The notes under the pieces were generated by a model, which ran no database searches, had not been told where the DNA came from, and was given only the letters and a program-made list of their open reading frames with translations. A stretch of 64,000 nt of DNA from Dickeya undicola (lineage in GTDB: Bacteria; Pseudomonadota; Gammaproteobacteria; Enterobacterales; Enterobacteriaceae): NCBI RefSeq assembly GCF_000784735.1, contig NZ_JSYG01000017.1, positions 1 through 64,000 of the forward strand, in the 5' to 3' direction. Both the position numbers and the translations under genes were made by a program. Below, one piece after another: positions 20,689-33,539 of this stretch (positions are counted from its first letter, which is position 1; every line of letters starts with the position of its first letter).

Positions 20689-20721
20689 TCACGTAAGACG
20701 AAAAATTTCTGGAAGCGCGGC

Positions 20722-22110
20722 TTACTCTTTTTCGTGAGGAAAGACCAGATTCAACACGATTGCTGTGATACCGCCCGCAGCAATGCCTGACGACAGCAGC
20801 GTTTTCAGCCATTCCGGCGCGAATTGCAAAATCAGCGGCTGCTGGGAAACGCCCAGACCGACGGCCAGCGACAGCGCGATGATCATGATGGCGCGGCGAT
20901 TAAGCGGCTCGCGGGACACAATACGCACCCCGGATGCAGCGATGGTGCCGAACATCACGATGGTCGCACCGCCCAGCACCGGTTCAGGGATGTGCTGTAC
21001 AAAACCGCTCACCGCCGGGAACAAGCCCAGCACAATCAGCATCAGCGCTACCACGAAACCGACATAGCGGCTGGCGACACCGGTCAGCTGAATCACGCCG
21101 TTGTTCTGACCAAAGCAGGAGTTGGGGAAGGTATTGAACACCGCGGACAGACAGGAATTCAGGCCATTAGCCAGCACGCCGCCTTTCAGACGTTTCATGT
21201 ACAGTGGGCCGCTGACCGGCTGTTCAGACACATCGGAGGTAGCGGTGATGTCGCCGATGGTTTCCAGTGAGGTCACCATGAACACCAGCATCAGTGGGAT
21301 TAGCAGATTCCAGTCAAAGCCAAGACCGTAGTACAACGGCGTCGGCACGTTAATCAGCGACTGGGTGGGCGCACCAGCGCTCTCCGGCAGCATACCCATC
21401 AGCCAGGCTGCCAGATAACCAACGGCCATCGCGATTACCAGCGATGCTACGCGCAGGTAAGGGTTGCGCTGACGATTGAGCAGAATGATCACCACCAGCA
21501 CGACGGCTGCCAGCAGCAGGTTCTTCGGCGCACCAAAGGTGTGGTTGCTCATAGCGGCAAAACCGCCGCCGATCGAGGTCAGGCCGACCTGAATCAGCGA
21601 CAGGCCGATGATCATGACGACGATGCCGGAAACCAACGGTGTGATGATGCGACGAGCCAGATGCAGCACGCGCGACAGCAGGATTTCCGTGCAGGAAGCG
21701 ACCATCAGGGTGCCAAATAGCGCCGCCATCATTGTCGGCACATCTGCCCCACCGTTTTTCAGCGCCATACCGCCCATGATTAACGGGGTAACGAAGTTAA
21801 AGCTGGTGCCCTGAATGGACAGTAATCCGGAACCCACCGGCCCCCAGGTCTTGATTTGCAGAATAGAAGCCAGGCCGGAAGCGAACAGCGACATGCTGAT
21901 GATGTGCTGGGTATCCTGCGCGGGTAAGCCCAGCGCCTGACAGATTAGCAGCGCCGGGGTAATCACCGCGACAAACATCGCTAACAGGTGCTGGCAGGCG
22001 GCAAACAGGGTTTGCGGTAAAGGAGGCCGGTCCTCCAGACGGTAAATCAGCTCACTGTTCGCCGGGGTGGCGGCATCGGCCTGAGGTAGCTCAGTGGTGG
22101 AAAGACTCAT
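20722..22110 (-). CDS. xanP: XanP, xanthine:proton symporter
   Basis: Inner-membrane NCS2/NAT-family purine permease; E. coli XanP imports xanthine with protons. The 462-aa protein is close to identical in length, with the QH motif in [15 protein letters not shown] (TM1) and the NAT signature [11 protein letters not shown]. About 12-14 hydrophobic segments are visible. It is monocistronic, with a 180-bp upstream gap separating it from recG. Specificity is by close similarity to E. coli XanP rather than any residue test. Confidence 0.94.
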   Translation of the reverse strand: MSLSTTELPQADAATPANSELIYRLEDRPPLPQTLFAACQHLLAMFVAVITPALLICQALGLPAQDTQHIISMSLFASGLASILQIKTWGPVGSGLLSIQGTSFNFVTPLIMGGMALKNGGADVPTMMAALFGTLMVASCTEILLSRVLHLARRIITPLVSGIVVMIIGLSLIQVGLTSIGGGFAAMSNHTFGAPKNLLLAAVVLVVIILLNRQRNPYLRVASLVIAMAVGYLAAWLMGMLPESAGAPTQSLINVPTPLYYGLGFDWNLLIPLMLVFMVTSLETIGDITATSDVSEQPVSGPLYMKRLKGGVLANGLNSCLSAVFNTFPNSCFGQNNGVIQLTGVASRYVGFVVALMLIVLGLFPAVSGFVQHIPEPVLGGATIVMFGTIAASGVRIVSREPLNRRAIMIIALSLAVGLGVSQQPLILQFAPEWLKTLLSSGIAAGGITAIVLNLVFPHEKE

Positions 22111-22290
22111 GATAGGGCGGCGCTCCTGAACGGCAAAAGCGCATTTTAATCATCTTCTCTGTAAAAGCAATCGATTGCGGAATGCGGTTTTCTTATCGCC
22201 GGAATACGACGGGCCATAATACCTTGTTAACTATGGGGATAAATGCAAGCCCGAAACGAGGCGGCGGGAACCACGATGCTGGAGTCGTCC

Positions 22291-24372
22291 TCAGGCGTTG
22301 GTATAACGGGTGCGTTCCGGCAGCCAGCGGTCGATCAACGCTCTGGCGTGTTCCGGATAGTGTTCATGAATATGACGAGATACCCGCTGAACTTGCGGAA
22401 TCAATGCCTGATCCCGCAATAAATCCGCTACCCTGAAGGCGGCGTTGCCGGTCTGACGGGTTCCCAGCAGTTCGCCCGGCCCGCGAATTTCCAGATCACG
22501 CTGGGCGATCACGAAGCCGTCATTGCTGTCACGCAAGACCTGTAACCGTATCTGAGCCGTTTTACTCAATGGCGTTTTGTACAGCAGTACACAGTGGGAG
22601 GCGACCGCACCGCGGCCGACGCGACCGCGCAACTGGTGCAACTGTGCCAGACCGAGTCGCTCCGGGTTTTCGATGATCATCAGGCTGGCATTCGGTACAT
22701 CTACCCCGACTTCAATCACCGTGGTGGCGACCAGCAGATGCAGTTGGTTGGTTTTGAACGCCTCCATGACGGCCTGCTTTTCCTGTGCTTTCATCCGGCC
22801 GTGCACCAACCCGATAGTCAGGTCGGGCAACGCTGCTTTTAATTCCTGACAGGTGGCTTCGGCCGCTTGCGCTTCCAGCAGCTCGGACTCTTCGATCAGG
22901 GTGCAGACCCAGTACGCCTGGCGTCCCTCTTGCAGGCAGGCGTTACGCACCCGCTGGATGATGTCATCACGCCGGGTATCCGGAATGGCGACGGTGGTAA
23001 CCGGTGTGCGGCCCGGCGGCAGTTCATCGATTACCGAGGTATCCAGATCGGCATAGGCTGTCATCGCCAGCGTGCGGGGAATCGGTGTGGCGGTCATGAT
23101 CAACTGGTGGGGATGGAATCCCTGCTCTTCACCTTTTTCCCATAGCGCCAGTCGCTGATGCACACCGAAGCGATGTTGCTCATCAATGATCACCAGTGCC
23201 AGGCCGTTGAATTGTACCTGTTGTTGAAAAATGGCATGAGTGCCAATCACCATGGATACCAGACCGCTGGCGATAGCCTCTTGCTGGGCCTGCCGCGCCT
23301 TGCCTTTTTGTTTGCCCGCCAGCCAGCCGACTTCGATACCCAGCGGTTCAAACCAGCGGCGGAAGTTGGCGGCGTGCTGTTCAGCCAGCAATTCTGTCGG
23401 TGCCATCAGCGCCACCTGTTTGCCGTGAGCGATGGCTCGCAGCGCTGTCAGCGCCGCCACCAGCGTTTTGCCAGAACCCACATCGCCCTGCACCAGACGC
23501 ATCATCGGGAAAGGCTTGTTCATATCCTGTTCGATTTCCGCCACCACGCGCTGCTGCGCACCGGTGGGGCTGAACGGCAGCGCGGCCAGCAACTGCTGTT
23601 TCAGGTTATCTTTGGAGGCAAGCGCCAGTGCATGATGACGTTGCGCACCAGCTCGCACCGCCAACATGCTCAGGTGGTGCGCCAGCAGTTCCTCCATGAC
23701 CAGCCGTTGCTGAGCCGGATGTTTGCCTTGCTCCAGTTCGGCCAGCTGTACATCTGGCGGTGGGCGGTGCAAGGTGCGCAATGCATCCGGCAGGCTGATT
23801 AACCCGTGGCGCATCTCCTGAGGCAGCAGTTCGTCAATCGGGTGGGTATTCAGCAGCTCCAGCGCCTGATCGGTCAGTTTGCGCAGCGTCGCCTGCCGTA
23901 TGCCTTCGGTGGTGGGGTATACCGGTGTCAGTGTTTCTTGCAGTTCAACGGTGGTGCTTTCACCTTGCACCCGGTATTCCGGATGGATCATTTCACCGCC
24001 CAGCTTACCGCGTTTTACTTCACCATACGCCAGTACACGTTGGCCCGGCGACAGGCTGTTTTTCATGGCCGCATTAAAGTTAAAGAAGCGCAGTGTCAGC
24101 ATACCGCTACCGTCGCTGATCTGGCAGGTCAACATCCGGCGGCGACCGAAGCTGATATCGCTGCGCAAGACTTCGCCTTCTACGGTGGCGTACATGCCTG
24201 GCAGCAAATCGTTAATCAGATAAAGGTGGGTGCGGTCTTCGTAACGCAGCGGCAGGTGCAACAGCAAATCCTGCACGGTTTCCAGACCGAGGCGGGCCAG
24301 TTTTTCCGCCTGGCTGGCCCCGACGCCGGCAAGGGTGCTCAACGGCTGGGTATGCAGCAGGCGGCTGTCCAT
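22291..24372 (-). CDS. recG: RecG, ATP-dependent DNA branch-migration helicase
   Basis: Monomeric SF2 translocase that remodels stalled forks and Holliday junctions. The 693-aa product equals the E. coli length. It has an N-terminal wedge domain (QDLLLHLPLRYEDR), Walker A GDVGSGKT, the DEAH-family box DEQHRFG, motif III TATPIPRTLA, and QLRGRVGRG in the second helicase lobe. Its ATG overlaps the trmH stop by one base, so the genes are coupled. Last gene of the gmk-rpoZ-spoT-trmH-recG cluster. Confidence 0.97.
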   Translation of the reverse strand: MDSRLLHTQPLSTLAGVGASQAEKLARLGLETVQDLLLHLPLRYEDRTHLYLINDLLPGMYATVEGEVLRSDISFGRRRMLTCQISDGSGMLTLRFFNFNAAMKNSLSPGQRVLAYGEVKRGKLGGEMIHPEYRVQGESTTVELQETLTPVYPTTEGIRQATLRKLTDQALELLNTHPIDELLPQEMRHGLISLPDALRTLHRPPPDVQLAELEQGKHPAQQRLVMEELLAHHLSMLAVRAGAQRHHALALASKDNLKQQLLAALPFSPTGAQQRVVAEIEQDMNKPFPMMRLVQGDVGSGKTLVAALTALRAIAHGKQVALMAPTELLAEQHAANFRRWFEPLGIEVGWLAGKQKGKARQAQQEAIASGLVSMVIGTHAIFQQQVQFNGLALVIIDEQHRFGVHQRLALWEKGEEQGFHPHQLIMTATPIPRTLAMTAYADLDTSVIDELPPGRTPVTTVAIPDTRRDDIIQRVRNACLQEGRQAYWVCTLIEESELLEAQAAEATCQELKAALPDLTIGLVHGRMKAQEKQAVMEAFKTNQLHLLVATTVIEVGVDVPNASLMIIENPERLGLAQLHQLRGRVGRGAVASHCVLLYKTPLSKTAQIRLQVLRDSNDGFVIAQRDLEIRGPGELLGTRQTGNAAFRVADLLRDQALIPQVQRVSRHIHEHYPEHARALIDRWLPERTRYTNA

Positions 24373-25064
24373 TATTGCTCCGTGGATTGCATCGCTGCCC
24401 ACCAGGGCGCGTCGGCAATCACCTGGCCGGTGTTGTCGATGAACGGGCGCGACAACCCTTTGCGTCTGGCGACGCGGGCCAGTACCGGGTAGCCGCCTTC
24501 AAACAGCAGTCGCTGCTGTTCTTCCTCATCCAGCGGACTGTGTTCGCGCTGGTACATACCGGCCAACTGACGTTGACGCTGCGCTTCATACAGAATCAAG
24601 GCGGATGCCACCGAGACATTCAGGGATTGCACCATACCGATCATCGGAATGATGATGTCCTGATCAGCGAGCGCTAGCGCATCGGGGGAGATGCCGGTTT
24701 TTTCCTGCCCGAGCAGGATGCAGGTAGGACGTGTGTAATCCACTTCGCGGAAGTCGACCGCGCTGGCGGATAGATTGGTCGCCAGAATTTGCATCCCCTG
24801 CGTTTTCAGATGGCTGACCGCATCTTGAATAGTCCGGTGGGTTTTGACCTGCACCCAACTATTGCTACCCGCCGCGGTAGATACCAACGTTCTCATGCGG
24901 TTAGTGGGCCACACAGCGTGCACCTGATGTACACCCACTGCATCGGCGGTACGAATAACGGCGGATACGTTGTGAGGTTTGTGCACCTGCTCCATGCACA
25001 GGGTCAGGTCGGGCTGACGGTTATTAAGCATTTCACAGATGCGTGTATAACGTTCTGGGGTCAT
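24372..25064 (-). CDS. trmH: TrmH (SpoU), tRNA (guanosine-18-2'-O)-methyltransferase
   Basis: SPOUT-class methyltransferase that methylates G18 in the D-loop of tRNAs using SAM. The 230-aa protein has HNVSAVIRTADAVGVHQVH (RNA binding and catalysis, with the conserved Asn and Arg), LLGQEKTGI and IPMIGMVQSLNVSVA, which forms the deep trefoil-knot SAM site. It starts 6 nt after the spoT stop and overlaps recG by one base, so it lies in the spoT operon. Confidence 0.97.
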   Translation of the reverse strand: MTPERYTRICEMLNNRQPDLTLCMEQVHKPHNVSAVIRTADAVGVHQVHAVWPTNRMRTLVSTAAGSNSWVQVKTHRTIQDAVSHLKTQGMQILATNLSASAVDFREVDYTRPTCILLGQEKTGISPDALALADQDIIIPMIGMVQSLNVSVASALILYEAQRQRQLAGMYQREHSPLDEEEQQRLLFEGGYPVLARVARRKGLSRPFIDNTGQVIADAPWWAAMQSTEQ

Positions 25065-25070
25065 AACAGG

Positions 25071-27173
25071 CTAATTTCGGTTACGGTTGACTTTAATCAC
25101 GTCCGGCATCACGCGGATCTTGCGCATAATATTTGCAAGATGAATACGGTCGCGCGTCGTAAGGCGGATAAAGGCGCTGTATACCCGGCCATCCCGTTCT
25201 TCAGTATTGATACTTTGAATATTGGAGTTTGACGAGCTTATCGCCGCTGTCAGGTTGGCTAGCGCCCCCTGATGGTTGAACATGTCGACCTTGATTTCCG
25301 TCATGAACTCCTGCTCGGTCACCTCATCCCACTCTACCGCCATGAATTTCTCTGGCTCTTTCTGGTAGCCACGGATGTTGCGGCAGGACTCGTGGTGAAT
25401 CACCAGCCCTTTACCGGGGCTGACGTGAGCGATGATCGGGTCACCGGGAATCGGGCGGCAGCACTTGGCGAAAGTGATCAGCACACCATCAGCGCCCTTG
25501 ATAGGGAGTTTGCGGATACCGGCGGCACCGTTTTCGGTATGTTCTTCCAGCAGATTACGCGCCACTACCACGCTCATGGCGTTGCCCAGACCGATTTCCG
25601 CCAGCAGGTCGTCCAGCGAGGCGAGCTTCATGCGCTCCAGCTCCCGCTGAATATTCTGCTCCGGAATGTCGGACAGTTTACGGCCGCTGCCCAGTGCGTG
25701 ATTAATCAGACGACGCCCCAGACTGACGGAATCGTCACGTTTGAGGTTTTTTAGCATCTGACGGATTTTGGCGCGGGCTTTGGAACTGACCACAAAGTTG
25801 AGCCAGGCGGCGTTCGGGCGGGCACCCGGCGCGGTGATGATTTCTATCGTCTGCCCACTGGATAACGCCTGAGACAGTGGGTACGGCTGACGATCGACGC
25901 GGGCACCCACGCAGGCATGGCCGATGTCGGTGTGTACCGCATAGGCGAAGTCCACCGGCGTTGCGCCGGCGGGCAGTTCGACGATGCGGCCTTCCGGCGT
26001 GAAGACGTAAATTTCGTCCGGAAACAGATCGGATTTGACGCTTTCGATGAATTCGAACGAGCTACCGGCACTCTGTTGCAGTTCCAGCAGGCTTTGCATC
26101 CAACGCTGGGCACGTACCTGCGCCGTAGTACTGCTGCTTTCGCCTTCTTTGTAAGCCCAGTGTGCAGCGACCCCCATTTCCGCCATCTGGTCCATATCCT
26201 CGGTGCGGATCTGGACTTCAACCGGCACGCCATGCGGCCCGATAAGGGAAGTATGGAGCGACTGATAGCCGTTGGCCTTGGGAATAGCGATGTAGTCTTT
26301 CACCCGACCGGGGCGCGGCTTGTACAGGCTGTGCACCTGACCCAACACGCGATAACAGGTATCCACTTCCCGGACGATCACCCGAAAGGCATAGATATCC
26401 ATGATCGAGTGAAAGCGCTGCTCTTTCAGGTGCATCTTGCAGTAAATAGAGTACAGATGCTTTTCGCGACCGCTGACGCGACAGCTGATGCCCGCTTCCT
26501 TCAGACGCCCTTCAATCTCGGAAAGGATCTTCTGAATCATCTCTTTGCGGTTACCGCGGGCGGCTTTTACCACCTCTTTGATGACGCGGTAGCGGTTGGG
26601 GTAGAGCGCTTCAAACCCCAGCTCTTCCAGTTCGGTTTTCAGATGATGAATACCGAGACGATGCGCGAGCGGGCTGTAGATTTCCAGCGTTTCACGAGCG
26701 ATGCGCCGACGTTTGTCCGGACGCAGCGATCCCAGTGTACGCATGTTGTGGGTGCGGTCGGCCAGTTTGATCAGAATGACGCGGATGTCCTGCACCATCG
26801 CCATGATCATTTTGCGGAAGTTTTCCGCCTGCGCCTCTTTCTTGTCGCGGAATTTCAGCTTATCCAGCTTGGATACGCCTTCCACCAGTTCGGCTACGCT
26901 TTTACCGAACAGCTGTTCCATATCCTGATAGGTGGCGGGCGTATCTTCGATGACATCATGCAGCAGGGCGGCCATCAGCGTTTCGTAGTCGAGACGCATT
27001 TCGGCCAGAATGCAGGCCACCGCTACGGGATGGGTGATATAAGGCTCACCGCTGGAGCGTGTCTGACCCTCGTGAGCATCACGTGCAACAAGATAAGCCT
27101 GCTTGAGACGCTTTATCTGGTCTTCCGGCAGATAACGCTGAATCAGCAGATTGAGGCTTTCAAACAGATACAA
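25071..27173 (-). CDS. spoT: SpoT, bifunctional (p)ppGpp synthetase/hydrolase
   Basis: Controls the stringent alarmone in response to carbon, fatty acid, iron and phosphate stress. The 700-aa protein (702 in E. coli) has an HD hydrolase domain (ALLHDVIEDTPATY; KLADRTHNMRTL), a synthetase domain (YAFRVIV; IAIPKANGYQSLHTS), a TGS domain (EIYVFTPEGRIVELP), and a C-terminal ACT domain. The start is TTG at 27173, giving MYLFESLNLLIQ; a TTG start is also what I recall for E. coli. It follows rpoZ by 24 nt. Confidence 0.97.
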   Translation of the reverse strand: MYLFESLNLLIQRYLPEDQIKRLKQAYLVARDAHEGQTRSSGEPYITHPVAVACILAEMRLDYETLMAALLHDVIEDTPATYQDMEQLFGKSVAELVEGVSKLDKLKFRDKKEAQAENFRKMIMAMVQDIRVILIKLADRTHNMRTLGSLRPDKRRRIARETLEIYSPLAHRLGIHHLKTELEELGFEALYPNRYRVIKEVVKAARGNRKEMIQKILSEIEGRLKEAGISCRVSGREKHLYSIYCKMHLKEQRFHSIMDIYAFRVIVREVDTCYRVLGQVHSLYKPRPGRVKDYIAIPKANGYQSLHTSLIGPHGVPVEVQIRTEDMDQMAEMGVAAHWAYKEGESSSTTAQVRAQRWMQSLLELQQSAGSSFEFIESVKSDLFPDEIYVFTPEGRIVELPAGATPVDFAYAVHTDIGHACVGARVDRQPYPLSQALSSGQTIEIITAPGARPNAAWLNFVVSSKARAKIRQMLKNLKRDDSVSLGRRLINHALGSGRKLSDIPEQNIQRELERMKLASLDDLLAEIGLGNAMSVVVARNLLEEHTENGAAGIRKLPIKGADGVLITFAKCCRPIPGDPIIAHVSPGKGLVIHHESCRNIRGYQKEPEKFMAVEWDEVTEQEFMTEIKVDMFNHQGALANLTAAISSSNSNIQSINTEERDGRVYSAFIRLTTRDRIHLANIMRKIRVMPDVIKVNRNRN

Positions 27174-27197
27174 GGGCGACTCGCGACCGAATTCGAA

Positions 27198-27473
27198 TTA
27201 ACGACGACCTTCAGCGATAGCAGTAACTGCCTGAATTTCCGCTGCTTCCTGTTCCTGCTGTTCCTGGCGTTCACGGGTATCCAGAATCTGGCCGTTGATC
27301 AGACCTTCTTCGATCTCGCGCAGAGCGATAACGGTGTACTTATCGTTTTCTTCCGGAACCAGCGGATCTTTGCCACCCACCTGGATCTGACGAGCGCGAC
27401 GAGCTGCGACCAGCACCAGGTCAAAACGGTTACCAATTTTTTCTACAGCGTCCTGAACAGTTACGCGTGCCAT
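27198..27473 (-). CDS. rpoZ: RNA polymerase omega subunit
   Basis: Small subunit that helps assemble the beta' subunit and forms part of one ppGpp site on RNA polymerase. The 91-aa product has the E. coli length and near-identical sequence ([45 protein letters not shown]). Directly upstream of spoT, so enzyme and target subunit are co-expressed. Confidence 0.98.
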   Translation of the reverse strand: MARVTVQDAVEKIGNRFDLVLVAARRARQIQVGGKDPLVPEENDKYTVIALREIEEGLINGQILDTRERQEQQEQEAAEIQAVTAIAEGRR

Positions 27474-27527
27474 AGTGTGTACTCCAGTGGGGAAATAAAA
27501 TGACTGGGCATCATACTGAAAGTGCCG

Positions 27528-30126
<2,599 letters not shown>

Positions 30127-30491
30127 CGGAATAATCGGCCTGATATGAAATAACGGTACGCTTCAGATAATAACCAGCGTGATGAATTGAACGGGGAAAA
30201 TAGTCAACGCGGCAAAAAAGAAAATAGGAATAACACAGGAAACCAGCGCGACGATCTTTAAAATAAATAAGCGTATCTAATAAGGGTTTTTACTTTTTCT
30301 TTTAGGGGGCACTTATTAGCTGAAGGGGTAATCAGATTGCTTAAAGGATACTGAACGGTTTGTGTAAAGTTTTCTCGGTTATCTGGAGATGATGGCATAA
30401 GAAAAAACGGAATGTGCTGATAGCGCCTGAACTTTCAAACATCCCATAGGTCTGTTTACAGGATGTTTTTACCTCTGGAGTATGGTTTGGA
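30127..30491. other. ligB-eptB intergenic region
   Basis: This 365-bp AT-rich stretch has no convincing gene. At 30163-30276 on the minus strand there is an open, hydrophobic 37-codon stretch without a usual start codon. At 30437-30470 an 8-bp inverted repeat, AAACATCC / GGATGTTT, with a 16-nt loop is followed by T residues and ends just before the eptB ribosome-binding site. Confidence 0.4.
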
Positions 30492-32174
30492 ATGAAATCC
30501 CTGCTGGCGTTGTCACAATCTAAATTGTCCTGGTTATTGGCAATTTATATTGGCTTTTTTTTGAATCTTCCGGTTTTTTACCGGCGTGTAGATGCATTCC
30601 CGTTTTTTACCGAAAATCCAGTCGCCAAATATATTCCCCTGCTGGTGGAATCGATGGCTTGTGTTCTGTTTACCTTTTTCCTGATGCGATTGCTGTCGCT
30701 TGGCGGACGTCGATTTTTTCGTGTGGTTGCGTCATTGCTGGTATTGATTTCAGTGGCCGCCAGCTACTACATGACTTTTTTTAATGTTGTGATTGGTTAT
30801 GGCATTATCGCCGCGGTAATGACCACGGATATTGATTTATCCAAAGAGGTGATCGGGCTGTTTTTTGTGTTGTGGGTGGTGTCGCTCAGTATTCCGCCTT
30901 TGATTGTTATCTGGAAAAACCGCCTGCAACAAACACTGATTGAACAATTACGTACCCAGGGGCATCGACGTGTCGCGGTATTGGGTCTGGTGGTGTCCGC
31001 CGCACTGGTGTGGTTACCGTTACGCTATCTGGATCGGATGAATACGTCGGCGGAGAAACTGTCCAATCAGGATTTGCCAAGTTACGGCGGGGTGGTGGCT
31101 CATTCTTATCTTCCGGCCAACTGGTTGTCGGCCTTCGGCTTGTTTGCCTATGCCCGTTATGATGAAAATCAGGATGACGATGAGCTGATTGATCCCAGCA
31201 AGCAGTTCACTTATCAGGCACCGGCAGGAATCGATGACACTTACGTCGTCTTTATCATCGGTGAAACCACTCGCTGGGACCATCTGGGGCTGCTGGGCTA
31301 CGAGCGCGATACTACGCCGCAACTGGCGAAGGAAAAGAATTTGCTGGCGTTTCGCGGTCAGTCCTGCGACACCTCTACCAAACTGTCGATGCGTTGCATG
31401 TTCGTGCGGGAAGGCGGCACTTCCGATAATCCGCAACGTACATTGCGGGAAAAAAATATCTTTGCCGTCATGAAGTCGCTGGGGTTCACGTCCGAGCTGT
31501 TCGCGATGCAAAGTGAAGTCTGGTTCTATAACAACATACAGGCCGACAATTACGCCTTTCGTGAAATGATTGCCTCAGAAAAGCGTAATGAAGGTAAAGC
31601 GGTAGACGACATGCTGCTGGTTGATGAAATGTCACAGTCGCTGATGCGCTACCCTAACGGCAAGCATCTGGTGGTGCTGCACACCAAAGGCTCCCACTAT
31701 CTGTATTCAATGCGCTATCCGCGCAGCTATGCCCGTTATCAGCCGGAATGTATGGGCGTGGATGCCTCCTGCTCCAGGGAGCAGTTAATCAATGCCTTTG
31801 ATAACAGCGTGTTGTATACCGATGCCTTCATCAAACGGGTCATTGACCAGTTGCGCGATAAGAAGGCGCTGCTGGTGTATTCCTCTGATCACGGTGAATC
31901 GATCGATGATAACTACCATTTGCATGGTACGCCGCGCCAGCTGGCACCGCCGGAGCAGTTCCGTTCGCCGGTTATGTTATGGGCCTCGGACCAGTATCTG
32001 GCACAGCCGCGTAATCAGCAGGCGTTTGAGCAACTGCGGGCGCAACAGCAACAAGGAAAGGTGCTGCGTCATGAGGAGATTTTCGACTCCATGCTGGGGT
32101 GCCTGGGCTATACCTCGCCGGATGGCGGCATTCAGGAAAAAAATAACTGGTGCAATGCGTCAGGGCGTGAGTAA
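30492..32174 (+). CDS. eptB: EptB, Kdo(2)-lipid A phosphoethanolamine transferase
   Basis: Inner-membrane enzyme that adds phosphoethanolamine from phosphatidylethanolamine to the outer Kdo sugar of LPS. The 560-aa protein has five N-terminal membrane segments (about residues 12-180), then a periplasmic sulfatase-fold domain. It shows FIIGETTRWDH (metal ligand), CDTSTKLSMRCMF (nucleophile threonine), HTKGSHY and YSSDHGES. High similarity to E. coli EptB/YhjW throughout, including the tail GYTSPDGGI. It is followed by tRNA-Pro; in E. coli proK is also adjacent. Confidence 0.95.
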   Translation: MKSLLALSQSKLSWLLAIYIGFFLNLPVFYRRVDAFPFFTENPVAKYIPLLVESMACVLFTFFLMRLLSLGGRRFFRVVASLLVLISVAASYYMTFFNVVIGYGIIAAVMTTDIDLSKEVIGLFFVLWVVSLSIPPLIVIWKNRLQQTLIEQLRTQGHRRVAVLGLVVSAALVWLPLRYLDRMNTSAEKLSNQDLPSYGGVVAHSYLPANWLSAFGLFAYARYDENQDDDELIDPSKQFTYQAPAGIDDTYVVFIIGETTRWDHLGLLGYERDTTPQLAKEKNLLAFRGQSCDTSTKLSMRCMFVREGGTSDNPQRTLREKNIFAVMKSLGFTSELFAMQSEVWFYNNIQADNYAFREMIASEKRNEGKAVDDMLLVDEMSQSLMRYPNGKHLVVLHTKGSHYLYSMRYPRSYARYQPECMGVDASCSREQLINAFDNSVLYTDAFIKRVIDQLRDKKALLVYSSDHGESIDDNYHLHGTPRQLAPPEQFRSPVMLWASDQYLAQPRNQQAFEQLRAQQQQGKVLRHEEIFDSMLGCLGYTSPDGGIQEKNNWCNASGRE

Positions 32175-32323
32175 CGCCGTTGTCAGCGGTGCGGGACAAC
32201 ACCGGTTCAGGCAGTAAAAACGATGTTGTTCTACCCTGCCGGATACTTTGTCGCCAACCTGTTGGCTTTTATGAAAAAGGGATTGACGCTATAGTAGGGG
32301 CGCAGTAATATGCGCCCCGCACT

Positions 32324-32400
<77 letters not shown>

Positions 32401-32437
32401 AATTTTACAACGATAAAACCCGGTTATCGTTAACATG

Positions 32438-32470
32438 AAACTCGCATCCACTGGATAGCGAGTTTTTTTG
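32438..32470 (+). terminator. Terminator after tRNA-Pro
   Basis: Stem AAACTCGC / GCGAGTTT with an inner ATCC / GGAT pairing, followed by seven T. It ends the proK transcript. The next 290 nt to 32762 are AT-rich with no supported gene. Confidence 0.82.
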
Positions 32471-32762
32471 TTTTTGTTGTTCAGTGTGGCTGTTTTTTCA
32501 CCGCTTTCCGCGTTTTTTAGGCATAGTCATGCCACGTCCTGCTTCAGCCCTGGTTTCTCTGATGTTTTATCTTGTCAGGATGCGGGTTTATTGTGAGCAC
32601 TTTTCCCCGTCTGATTCACTAATATTTTGTTTAATATTACCTTTTTATCAATGATAAGTGATTTCTCTACTCTTTTACTCTTTTTTACATATTGATGGGC
32701 TGGTGATCAGTTTCATTACGAAAATATTAGGGGTTTTAATCAGAGAGCGACGATAAAAGGTG

Positions 32763-32803
32763 AAAAAAACAACATGGATAGGCAGTGGATTCCCGCCATG
32801 TTG
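32763..32803 (-). terminator. Terminator of the TPR-SDR-HO-like operon
   Basis: Read on the minus strand: CAACATGG, 18-nt loop, CCATGTTG, then a run of seven T. It lies 30 nt after the TPR gene stop and defines the end of the three-gene operon. Confidence 0.65.
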
Positions 32804-32832
32804 AGGACCTGCTTATGGCGGGGAGGGGGCTA

Positions 32833-33528
32833 TTAGTGTTTCAGTTGTGCCAGTGCTTTTTCTGCTTCCACATGGCGGCCCAGATCGGCGATTTCACGTC
32901 CTGAGCGGGGGGAGGCATTCAGTGCGGTGGTCAGATATTGTCTGGCTTCGTTTTTGCGTCCTGCTTTCAGCAAAAAATCGCCATAGAAGAAGTTTGCATC
33001 AATGTTGGCAGGATTTATTTTCAACGCAATTTTCAGGTACTTCTCCGCTTTTTTGTCATCACCAAACCCCAGCGGCCAACCTGGCACCTGATAGTAGAGC
33101 ACGCCAAGGATGGTGTAAGCCGCGCCATTCAGTGCATTGGGGTCAAGGGCGATGGCTTTTTCCAGCGTACTTTTGGCTTGCCCGGCCAGATTGAGTGCAT
33201 CCATACCGTCTTTGACGCCAGCCCAACTGCTGTCGACCATTGCCGACCAGATCAGATAATCCGCGCGGTCAGGGTGGTTTTCCACCTGTTCCTGCGCCTG
33301 CTGGCTCAAGGCAGCAAAACACTCGTCTTTACGGGATGGCAACGTCTTGTACTGGCAAACAGACCATTGCCGGTGGATATCCATCGACATCGCGCTGGCA
33401 TAGCCCATGTGTATCGCCAACAGCCCACCGAGCAATAGCATTGTTGCCTGGAGGAGCCTTGGTGATCGAATGCGTGGTGATCGAGTCATAGTAAGTGGGT
33501 GCATAGCCATGTGTACCCGGAAGACCAT
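32833..33528 (-). CDS. TPR-containing protein with N-terminal membrane anchor or signal
   Basis: A 231-aa protein. Residues about 27-47 form a hydrophobic segment (LLQATMLLLGGLLAIHMGY) after a basic stretch, consistent with a signal peptide or anchor, so the rest is probably periplasmic. Residues about 115-215 contain at least two TPR-like helix pairs (KSTLEKAIALDPN, EKYLKIALKINPANIDANF, ARQYLTTALNASP). Two cysteines (about 58 and 69) could form a disulfide. ATG 33528 follows an AGGGA site; it starts 11 nt after the SDR stop, so it is third in the operon. Function unknown; TPRs suggest protein-protein contact. Confidence 0.8.
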   Translation of the reverse strand: MVFRVHMAMHPLTMTRSPRIRSPRLLQATMLLLGGLLAIHMGYASAMSMDIHRQWSVCQYKTLPSRKDECFAALSQQAQEQVENHPDRADYLIWSAMVDSSWAGVKDGMDALNLAGQAKSTLEKAIALDPNALNGAAYTILGVLYYQVPGWPLGFGDDKKAEKYLKIALKINPANIDANFFYGDFLLKAGRKNEARQYLTTALNASPRSGREIADLGRHVEAEKALAQLKH

Positions 33529-33539
33529 GTTTGATTTCC

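Noticed and set aside
25917-27503. A 528-codon open frame opposite spoT and rpoZ
   Set aside because: Antisense to strongly conserved genes with no own features; explained by codon bias of spoT.
30163-30276. A 37-codon hydrophobic open stretch on the minus strand between ligB and eptB
   Set aside because: It looks like a membrane segment but has no ATG, GTG or TTG at a suitable position, so it is at best a decayed gene.
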